DNA from: WARW01 sp964582365
GTDB taxonomy: Bacteria > Patescibacteriota > Microgenomatia > UBA12405
Reading direction: 5' to 3'
Length of the DNA: 64,000 nucleotides
Assembly: GCA_964582365.1 (NCBI GenBank)
Contig: CAZOQV010000002.1
Location: 12,711 to 76,710 of the forward strand
In this document: positions 40,657 to 47,321 of the stretch, one piece after another
How the letters are laid out: every line of letters begins with the position of its first letter
How positions within the stretch are numbered: the stretch's first letter is position 1
Translations under genes and position numbers: made by a program
The notes under the pieces: generated by a model
What the model saw: only the letters and a program-made list of their open reading frames with translations
Told to the model about the DNA's origin: nothing
The model's database searches: none

Positions 40657-43275
40657 TTACCTAAAATTAGTATTCCAAATACTAAAATCTTCAATTCCAA
40701 CTGAACCATTACAATTGAAGTCAGCCTTAGATTTTGTTCCTTTTTGGAATTCACTTAACCAGACAGAAAAATCAAGTTCGTTAATTTTTCCATCACAATT
40801 TCCATCACCCCTTGATGCCAAACTAGTATTACATCGAGAACAACTGTCAGTACCACCACCAGTGCCAGTATTAACCACACAGCTAGCATTGTTAGTACCA
40901 CTTGGAGTACAGGTTTTATCAAAACCACAATCTGTATCTATCCAAGCATTCCCAGCCGAATTACAAGTTTGAAGTACATTACCACCAGAGCATTTTTTAA
41001 CATTAGGAGTACAACTAGTTGTTATACTTTCGCAAGTACCAGAACCCCCATTATTAAAAACAACACATTTTTTATTTGTTGACGAACAATCTGCCAACTG
41101 TTTACTCCAAGTTCCATTAGTATCACATTGTTGTAAAAGGTTATTAAAACATCGAAGGGTCCCTATTGAACAACCACTAGGCCCATCGATACAACTAGCA
41201 CTATTAATACCATTCGAAGTACAAACCTTATTTGATCCACAAGGAGAAGCAGTTCCCCAAGTTCCATTAGAAGTACAAGTCTGTAAAGAATTTCCAGAAC
41301 ATTGTGTTTGTCCTGCAGTGCAAGCATTAACACACATACCAGATTTTTTATCAGTAGCTACAACACAACTTTTACCTACCTCACAACTTAAATCAGTAGC
41401 CCAAGTTCCACTTGCATTAGTACAAGTCTGTAAAATTTGCAAAGTTTGAGAACTGTTCCAAGAACATCTTTTATCTCCTACAGTACAAGGACCACCGCAA
41501 ACGCCTTTATTGGCAGAATTAGTAATACATTTTTCGCCTCCGACACAAACAGTATTTTCCCAAAGACCACTAGAACGACAAACCTGTACATAATCTCCAT
41601 TACATCGAGTATTTCCAACAGGAGTACATTTAGTCAAAGAACAAGAACTAGTATTACACTTCCATGTAAATCCTGTAGGTGATTCAAAATCATTGGTTGC
41701 AGATATTCCACTTTTGCATCCATACACACCAGTTCCATCAGAGCTGTAATCACACCAACTACCATCAGCAGGTTTTGATAGATCACATGTATAGCAAGTA
41801 CGAAGAGCACATGAGAGGTTATTAGTATTCATATTAACAGGAGAACTTTTAATCCCTAGACAATTTTCCGCAGTAACTTTACCCACAGGACAAGTAGTAA
41901 CACAATTAGCTGCTGGTTTTAGAGTAGGAGTTGCAGTTGCTTTTAAAGTTGGAGTTACAGTTGCTTTCTTTGTGCAACAAATACCTGTATTACATCGGCC
42001 AGAAGCATTAGCCATGGTAAATCCACTTTCATTAAGACTACTACATGCAATACTAGAAGATGCATAACATTCTGTTTGACCATTATTAAAACCTTTAGAT
42101 TGGCCAGAAAGAGTTCCACAGGCAGGAGTTAATGTTGGAGTTGCAGTCGCCACAGGTTTAGTTGTTGGAGTTGCAGTTGCCTTCTTGGTACAACAAATAC
42201 CTGTATTACATCGACCAGAAGCGTTAGTCATAGTAAATCCACTCTCATTAAGAGAACTACAAGCAAGAACAGAAGATGCGTAACACTCTGTCTGTCCATT
42301 ATTAAAACCTTTCGATTGACCAGAAAGAGTTCCACAAGCAGGAGCTAATGTCGGAGTTGCAGTTGCTTTTAAAGTTGGAGTTGCTGCTGTTAAACATTGA
42401 TAACAAGTAAGAGTTCCACCACAACCATTTCCTGGATAAGTAACACTACAACTACTATCTACAGCCGTTTGTTTATATCCATAGCTAGCACAAGTATAAG
42501 CAGCAGTACAACTCGCAGTTGGAACTGCTACTGCTTTAGTTGGAGTTGGAGATGTAGTTTGGTCAGTAACATCCGCATAACAAGTTATTGATTTACCACT
42601 CCCATAACCATTACAAGTCCATTTATACTGTATCCCGTTATTAGTCAGGTTAGTCGGTAATCCTATATTACAAGAACCCTTATAACTGGCACATTTAGCG
42701 TCCACATTACTTTGACAACAAATCTGTGAACTAGTACAACCAGTAACACCATCAATTTTTGTTCTACCTGAAGTTATACATGTCTGAAGATCTGTACAAG
42801 TACCACCGTTAGAAGCACAAGTTGGAGTTGAGGTCGAAGTCTTAGTGCAGGCATCATTAATACATTCTTCGCCTGAAGGACAAGAAACTGCTGTTCCATC
42901 AAAAATACCCGACGCACTACATGTTGATATTTTATTACCCGGAACACATTTTTTGGTCACCCCAGGAACACATTGATTACAATCAAGGATTGTTGAATTG
43001 CAACCATAATATTGACTACAAGTTTTTGATACTCCCCAAGTCATTCCTGTTGCCGGAGCCAAAGCAGGTCTACATATCTTTAATTCATTTCCTACACATA
43101 TTCTATTACCGTTATCAGCAGTAGTAGAGCATGAAGTAGGCATTGGCATTGACGCTGCTTTACTTCTATTTTCCTGTGTTTGTTGTACCAATTTTGTTGT
43201 TACTGGAAGTGCCACCGCCATTACTAACATTACAATCATTACTGCCATTGAGGCTATGCCTTTTTGTTTATTCAT
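40657..43275 (-). CDS. Large Cys-rich surface protein with C-terminal dockerin
   Basis: 872 residues. One N-terminal membrane segment after 'MNKQKGIASMAVMIVMLVM' (prepilin-like charge-Gly-hydrophobic start, no Glu5) precedes many cysteine modules of the form C-x-G-x-x-x-C-x-G-N-x-L-Q-x-C-x-x-x-G-x-W. It also has two near-identical ~50-residue modules ('CGTLSGQSKGFNNGQTECYASS...', separated by Ala-Thr-Pro linkers). The C-terminus is a textbook dockerin: 'GDGNCDGKINELDFSVWL' and 'DFNCNGSVGIEDFSIW', each with the D-x-N-x-D/N-G-x-x-x-x-x-D calcium loop. It could dock onto a cohesin-like partner in the same locus. Adhesion is a guess. Confidence 0.72.
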   Translation of the reverse strand: MNKQKGIASMAVMIVMLVMAVALPVTTKLVQQTQENRSKAASMPMPTSCSTTADNGNRICVGNELKICRPALAPATGMTWGVSKTCSQYYGCNSTILDCNQCVPGVTKKCVPGNKISTCSASGIFDGTAVSCPSGEECINDACTKTSTSTPTCASNGGTCTDLQTCITSGRTKIDGVTGCTSSQICCQSNVDAKCASYKGSCNIGLPTNLTNNGIQYKWTCNGYGSGKSITCYADVTDQTTSPTPTKAVAVPTASCTAAYTCASYGYKQTAVDSSCSVTYPGNGCGGTLTCYQCLTAATPTLKATATPTLAPACGTLSGQSKGFNNGQTECYASSVLACSSLNESGFTMTNASGRCNTGICCTKKATATPTTKPVATATPTLTPACGTLSGQSKGFNNGQTECYASSSIACSSLNESGFTMANASGRCNTGICCTKKATVTPTLKATATPTLKPAANCVTTCPVGKVTAENCLGIKSSPVNMNTNNLSCALRTCYTCDLSKPADGSWCDYSSDGTGVYGCKSGISATNDFESPTGFTWKCNTSSCSLTKCTPVGNTRCNGDYVQVCRSSGLWENTVCVGGEKCITNSANKGVCGGPCTVGDKRCSWNSSQTLQILQTCTNASGTWATDLSCEVGKSCVVATDKKSGMCVNACTAGQTQCSGNSLQTCTSNGTWGTASPCGSNKVCTSNGINSASCIDGPSGCSIGTLRCFNNLLQQCDTNGTWSKQLADCSSTNKKCVVFNNGGSGTCESITTSCTPNVKKCSGGNVLQTCNSAGNAWIDTDCGFDKTCTPSGTNNASCVVNTGTGGGTDSCSRCNTSLASRGDGNCDGKINELDFSVWLSEFQKGTKSKADFNCNGSVGIEDFSIWNTNFR

Positions 43276-43311
43276 TTCTATTTATTTTTTAAAAAAAATA
43301 CCTAATAGAAA

Positions 43312-43340
43312 AGTAAAACACTTTTAAAAAAGTCTGTCAA
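43312..43340 (-). promoter_or_regulatory. Promoter before the Cys-rich surface gene
   Basis: On the minus strand a consensus TTGACA (43340-43335), a 17-base spacer and TTTACT (43317-43312) lie about 35 bases before the start at 43275. The following surface genes are packed tightly, so this promoter probably serves them all. Confidence 0.6.
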
Positions 43341-43402
43341 TGTATCACTTTAAAAAATGCCTATTCCCCAACCACAATCACCAAAAATTCAAAAATTTAT
43401 TT

Positions 43403-43969
43403 CTAATTCCACCACCATTTCCAGATCCACCATTTTTTCTTTATCTTCGCCCCCTCCACCTCATCAATCGGAATATTAACATCATTGTTAACTGGTTCCC
43501 CTGCTATTAAAGATTCAGTTTGAGAAATGGTTAGGTTGCCATTCTTTTTAATTTTAAAAGTTACATTAGCAAATTGAAAACTACCTGTTGGTAACTGATC
43601 AATTGTTGCTGATGCTTCTAATCTCTTTGAGATAGTTAAACAATTATTTGAAATTGTTTTAGAATTCTCAACTGTCAGTGGGCCAACATTAGTAACACTA
43701 GCTACATCAGTAGTTAAAGCATCACCATAACATAATTTAACTTTAGCTGTGCTTACCTTTCTGTGAGTGTCAATAAATATTCCAACTGTGACTGTATCAT
43801 CTACTGCTCCCGAAATGGTTGTTGAGGAGAGTCTGATGGTTGTTTTGACTAATGCTAAACTTTTTTTAAAAGCCTGAATTCCCTTAACAAAAAACAAAGA
43901 AACTAAAAACACCAATACTAAACCAACTACTAAAATCAATTTTCTTTTTTTTAACATAATTTTTACCAC
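43403..43969 (-). CDS. Truncated cohesin-like protein, partial duplicate of the 657-residue gene
   Basis: 188 residues. It has its own N-terminal anchor ('KLILVVGLVLVFLVSLFFV'), different from that of the long gene. Then, from 'KTTIRLSSTTISGAV' to 'IPIDEV', it is identical in DNA to the first cohesin domain downstream. After the shared segment it ends 'EGAKIKKKWWIWKWWWN', a frame-shifted reading of a Gly-rich linker: removing one base at the T6 run 43433-43438 restores 'KKNGGSGNGGG'. It may be a free anchored cohesin, a decaying copy, or a donor for gene conversion. Confidence 0.7.
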   Translation of the reverse strand: MVKIMLKKRKLILVVGLVLVFLVSLFFVKGIQAFKKSLALVKTTIRLSSTTISGAVDDTVTVGIFIDTHRKVSTAKVKLCYGDALTTDVASVTNVGPLTVENSKTISNNCLTISKRLEASATIDQLPTGSFQFANVTFKIKKNGNLTISQTESLIAGEPVNNDVNIPIDEVEGAKIKKKWWIWKWWWN

Positions 43970-43989
43970 TATTAAAACTATAACTTAGA

Positions 43990-45039
43990 TTATTTTAAAA
44001 GTCTGCCCACATCTCCCACTGTAATTATCAAAATTAACCCCAAAAGCAATATCATTCCGACATTATTCACTATTAATTCCAATTTTTGATTTGCTTTTTT
44101 CTTAAAAATCATTTCATATAACACAAACATTATTCTGCCTCCATCCAAGGCTGGAAAAGGTAAAATATTTATCACAGCTAAATTAACCGACACAATTCCA
44201 AAAAAATGAATTACTGCCAGTATTCCCTGATTATTTCTAATTGAACTAGTGGCTTCATACATTCCAATTGGACCACTCACATCTTTTGGAATATTTCCTT
44301 TAAATAAACCACCAACCATACTCACCACTCCACCCACAATAATTTTACTCCAATAAAAAGCTTCTTTAAATCCAGCTCCAATACCTTCATAAAATCGATA
44401 CCAAGGAACTTTGACCATTTCCATATTCGAAATCGCAATTCCCATACTTCCTTCACCTTCTGGCGGATTTTCTCTCACTTCCACATTAATTTCCTGATTT
44501 TTTAATTGGTCATTAGAAATTAGTAATTTGACATTTTGTCCTTTATATTTTCCTATTTCTTCTGTTAATTCATTTGCTTTTTTAATTTCTTTATCACCAA
44601 CTTTTAAAATCACATCATTTTCCTTAAGACCGGCTATTTCTGCTGGTGAATTTTTTGAAATTCCAATGATTGTTACTTTATCTACTTCTTTTGGCACTCC
44701 TAAAACTGAATAAACCACAGTAAAAATTACCACTGCTAAAACCAAATTCATCAATACTCCGCCTAAAACTATTATTAATTTTTGCCAAGGATTTTTATTA
44801 TTAAAAGCATCTTTACCTTTTCCATCTCCATCTTCACCATACATTCTGCAAAAACCTCCAATCGGCAACCAATTTATACTATATATAGTGTCACCAATTT
44901 TCTTACCAATAATTCTTGGTGGTAAACCTAAACCAAATTCTTCCACTTTTACTCCGGTTTTTCTGGCTGCAAAAAAATGACCAAATTCATGAACTAGAAC
45001 TAATACTGACAACGCCACTATAAAAATTATTAAATCCAT
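43990..45039 (-). CDS. rseP: Site-2 membrane metalloprotease (RseP, M50 family)
   Basis: 349 residues, four membrane segments. The zinc site is 'VLVHEFGHFFAAR' (HExxH) plus 'NILPFPALDGGRI' (the Asp ligand); one PDZ domain lies between ('VTIIGISKNSPAEIAGLKENDVILKVGDKEI'). It cleaves membrane-embedded substrates such as anti-sigma factors or leftover signal peptides. The stretch 'LISNDQLKNQEINV' is encoded by a TTAGAAATT-type repeat (44505-44525). A GATAAT box lies six bases before the ATG, so it is predicted leaderless. Confidence 0.94.
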   Translation of the reverse strand: MDLIIFIVALSVLVLVHEFGHFFAARKTGVKVEEFGLGLPPRIIGKKIGDTIYSINWLPIGGFCRMYGEDGDGKGKDAFNNKNPWQKLIIVLGGVLMNLVLAVVIFTVVYSVLGVPKEVDKVTIIGISKNSPAEIAGLKENDVILKVGDKEIKKANELTEEIGKYKGQNVKLLISNDQLKNQEINVEVRENPPEGEGSMGIAISNMEMVKVPWYRFYEGIGAGFKEAFYWSKIIVGGVVSMVGGLFKGNIPKDVSGPIGMYEATSSIRNNQGILAVIHFFGIVSVNLAVINILPFPALDGGRIMFVLYEMIFKKKANQKLELIVNNVGMILLLGLILIITVGDVGRLLK

Positions 45040-45084
45040 GTTTGTATTATCAACGATCGACGATCTAAAATCTACGATCTATTT

Positions 45085-45636
45085 TTATCCTCTTATTTCT
45101 ACCTCTTTTTTCTTGGCCACTTCTTCCAACTTTCCAATATAAAGATCAGTTGTTTTTTGCAATTCAGTTTCATCTCTTTTAAATTCATCTTCAGAAACTG
45201 TTTTTTCTTGTTTAGCCCTTTGTAAATTATTTCTAAAATCAGCTCGAGCATCACGAATCATTACTCTTGCCCCTTCCAATTTTCTTCCCAAAAGTTTTAT
45301 ATAATCCTCTCTTTGTTCCACTGTTAACATCGGTAAATTCATTCGAATTATTGTTCCATCAACTGCCGGCATCATTCCAATGTTGGCTGCTTCAATTCCA
45401 TTACTAATTTCTCGGATCAAAGTTTGATCCCATGGTTCAAAAGTCAAACTTCTGACATCTGGCACTCCAATTGATCCTAATTCAATCAATTTCATTTTTT
45501 GTCCACCATAAACCGTCACCACTACATTTTCAATTAAACCAGGAGTCGCTCTACCAGTTCGAATCGAAGCGATGTCATTTACAAACAAAGCTGTAATTTT
45601 TTCCATTCTGGTTTTTACTTCTGAAAAATTTATCAT
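45085..45636 (-). CDS. frr: Ribosome recycling factor
   Basis: 183 residues from the ATG at 45636. An upstream ATG at 45645 overlaps a TATAAT box (45644-45649, minus strand), so the inner start, seven bases after the box, is preferred. The three-helix-bundle and hinge sequences are typical ('IRTGRATPGLIENVVVTVYG', 'LTVEQREDYIKLLGRKLEGARVMIRDARADFRNNLQR'). With EF-G it splits post-termination ribosomes. A terminator and a palindromic repeat separate it from tsf. Confidence 0.94.
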   Translation of the reverse strand: MINFSEVKTRMEKITALFVNDIASIRTGRATPGLIENVVVTVYGGQKMKLIELGSIGVPDVRSLTFEPWDQTLIREISNGIEAANIGMMPAVDGTIIRMNLPMLTVEQREDYIKLLGRKLEGARVMIRDARADFRNNLQRAKQEKTVSEDEFKRDETELQKTTDLYIGKLEEVAKKKEVEIRG

Positions 45637-45660
45637 ATAGTCCATTATACCAAACCAAAA

Positions 45661-45682
45661 ACCCTCCGATTTTTCGGAGGGT
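45661..45682 (-). terminator. Terminator after tsf (bidirectional)
   Basis: ACCCTCCGA pairs perfectly with TCGGAGGGT (9-bp stem, TTTT loop), with A-runs and T-runs on either side. It ends the rpsB-tsf transcript. Confidence 0.88.
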
Positions 45683-45690
45683 TTTATTAT

Positions 45691-45718
45691 GTAGAGACGT
45701 TCTACAGAACGTCTCTAC
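45691..45718. repeat. 28-bp palindromic element (copy 1)
   Basis: The arm GTAGAGACGTTCT at 45691-45703 is perfectly complementary to 45706-45718, with AC in the centre. The second copy is at 60240-60267 with GC in the centre. Confidence 0.93.
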
Positions 45719-45733
45719 TAAAAACAATCAAAG

Positions 45734-46192
45734 TTAGATTTCGTATCTCTGAAATCTATTCACCTTCATATTTTCCCCAAATTTAGCAATCAAGGCTTTC
45801 AACATATCATCAAGAGTTTTACTTGGATCTTTAACGAATTCTTGTTTCATCAAAGTTTCTACATTTTCAGGATCCATAGCTGTTATTTGTAAACAAAGAT
45901 CTTTAGTAAAACCAACAAAATCTTCATGTTTAGCTACAAAATCAGTTTCACATAAAACTTCAGCGATAACTCCAATTTTACCAGTAGAATGGGTATAAGT
46001 AGCCACTCTTCCTTGATGAGTTTCTCTTTCGGCTTTACTCTCAGCTTTTTTAAAACCTTTTTCTTTTAAAATTTGTTTAGCTTTAGTTTCATCACCACCA
46101 GCTTCTTCCAAAGCGGCTTTAATTTCCATAATTCCTAAACCAGTTTCAATTCTAATTTTTTTAACTAATTCAATTATTTTATTGTTATCCAT
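45734..46192 (-). CDS. tsf: Elongation factor Ts, short form
   Basis: 152 residues against ~200-290 in most bacteria. The UBA-like N-terminus 'IIELVKKIRIETGLGIMEIKAALEEAGGDETKAKQILKEKGFKKAESKAERETHQGRVATYTHSTGKIGVIAEVLCETDFVAKHEDF' contains the key T-D-F-V-A motif for nucleotide exchange on EF-Tu. The second core subdomain is reduced to a short C-terminal piece ending 'MKVNRFQRYEI'. It is paired with rpsB upstream; ATTAATT repeats fill the spacer. Confidence 0.93.
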   Translation of the reverse strand: MDNNKIIELVKKIRIETGLGIMEIKAALEEAGGDETKAKQILKEKGFKKAESKAERETHQGRVATYTHSTGKIGVIAEVLCETDFVAKHEDFVGFTKDLCLQITAMDPENVETLMKQEFVKDPSKTLDDMLKALIAKFGENMKVNRFQRYEI

Positions 46193-46228
46193 AATTATTA
46201 ATTCTTAATTATTAATTATTAATTGTAT

Positions 46229-47149
46229 TTACTTAACTCCTGCTGCTTTAATTGCTTTTCCAATTTCTTCAACAATCAAAGTTACACTTTTAATACTGTC
46301 ATCATTTGCTGGAATAGCAAAATCGACTTTAAGAGGATTGGAATCACTATCAACAATTCCGACAGTTTTCACATTTCGAAGTTTTGCTTCTTTAATAGCA
46401 GTTTTTTCAAAACCAGTATCAACTACAAATAAAATGTCAAAAAATTTATCAACTCCAACTAAACCACCGACTATTTTTTCTAGTCTAGCGATTTCTTTGT
46501 TCATTTCTGATAATTCTTTTTTAGTTGCGTCAACAAATTTATCTTTTGCAATTCCTTCTTTAAGATCAGTTAATTTTTTAATATCTTTTTTAATTTGATC
46601 CCAGTTAGTAACAGTTCCACCTAACCATCTATCAGTAACATAAGGTACTCCAGCTTCTAAAGCTACTCTTCGAATTACTTCTCTAGCTTGTCTTTTTGTT
46701 CCTACTAAAACGATTTGTTTACCATTTCTTTTAGCGTTATAAATAAAATTGCAAGCTTTTTCCAAAGAATCTAAAGTTTTAACCAAATCAAAAACCTGAA
46801 TTCCATCTTTTTGGGTATAAACATTTTCCAATGCTTTTGGATTAGTTTTAGAAATTTTGTGTCCTAAATGGCTTCCAGCTGCTAACAAATCCTTAAGTCC
46901 AACAGTTAAATTATATTTCTTATCTTCTTTAACCGCCATAGCTTTAGCGTCGGTGGTCTCTTTTAAACCTTCATCAGACTTTTTAATTAAGGAAGCAGAT
47001 TTTTGAGCTGCCATCTTCTCGTTCATCTTTTTGATGTTTTCGGAAGTTATATTGCTCTGAGTTTTAGTTTTAATAACTAAAGCTTTTTTAACCAAAGATT
47101 TTCCGCTTCGGTTGACGGTTTTTGTGATGACTTTCTTTTTTTCTGACAT
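46229..47149 (-). CDS. rpsB: 30S ribosomal protein S2 with long N-terminal extension
   Basis: 306 residues. The S2 core starts near residue 83 with 'VGLKDLLAAGSHLGHKISKTNPKALENVYTQKDGIQVFDLVKTL' and contains 'GTKRQAREVIRRVALEAGVPYVTDRWLGGTVTNW' and 'DILFVVDTGFEKTAIKEAKLRNVKTVGIVDSDSNPLKVDFAIPANDDS'. The first ~80 residues are Lys/Ser/Ala-rich and not part of usual S2, which starts almost directly at the core. The minus-strand leader carries a long hairpin (47199-47245). Confidence 0.94.
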   Translation of the reverse strand: MSEKKKVITKTVNRSGKSLVKKALVIKTKTQSNITSENIKKMNEKMAAQKSASLIKKSDEGLKETTDAKAMAVKEDKKYNLTVGLKDLLAAGSHLGHKISKTNPKALENVYTQKDGIQVFDLVKTLDSLEKACNFIYNAKRNGKQIVLVGTKRQAREVIRRVALEAGVPYVTDRWLGGTVTNWDQIKKDIKKLTDLKEGIAKDKFVDATKKELSEMNKEIARLEKIVGGLVGVDKFFDILFVVDTGFEKTAIKEAKLRNVKTVGIVDSDSNPLKVDFAIPANDDSIKSVTLIVEEIGKAIKAAGVK

Positions 47150-47165
47150 TTTATTTTCCTTACTT

Positions 47166-47193
47166 ATCCGCCGTAGTTTTAATGAAGGCGGAT
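47166..47193. repeat. ATCCGCC...GGCGGAT palindrome in the rpsB leader
   Basis: ATCCGCC (47166-47172) pairs with GGCGGAT (47187-47193) across a 14-base loop. It is similar in arms to the repeat inside the coiled-coil gene at 32723-32746 and lies 17 bases before the rpsB start. Confidence 0.75.
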
Positions 47194-47198
47194 TTTTA

Positions 47199-47245
47199 TT
47201 TTTAGTACAGGGAATAATTTACCCAGGATAAATTCGTACTAAAAA
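47199..47245 (-). promoter_or_regulatory. Hairpin in the rpsB-tsf leader
   Basis: TTTTTAGTAC (47199-47208) is perfectly complementary to 47236-47245; inside, on the minus strand, AATTTA/TAAATT forms a second stem around a TCCTGGG loop. Two stacked stems 50-95 bases before the start codon fit an S2 autoregulatory leader, but no match to a known rpsB leader class is claimed. Confidence 0.5.
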
Positions 47246-47321
47246 CTTAAAATTATTAACTTGGAAATTATATCATATCTCTCCCTCGTCTTTTTAATTA
47301 AAATATTGTTAGAATAATTTA

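Noticed and set aside
36713..43969. Type IV pilus operon
   Set aside because: The prepilin-like start of the 872-residue protein lacks Glu5, and no pilB, pilC, pilM or prepilin peptidase gene is nearby; cohesin/dockerin modules explain the locus better.
43990..45039. Classifying the two M50 genes as duplicates
   Set aside because: rseP has a PDZ domain and HEFGH, while the gene at 61891 has HEFFH, no PDZ and a different membrane layout; they belong to separate subfamilies.
46223..46598. Frames on the plus strand opposite rpsB
   Set aside because: They mirror the rpsB coding sequence with no start signals.
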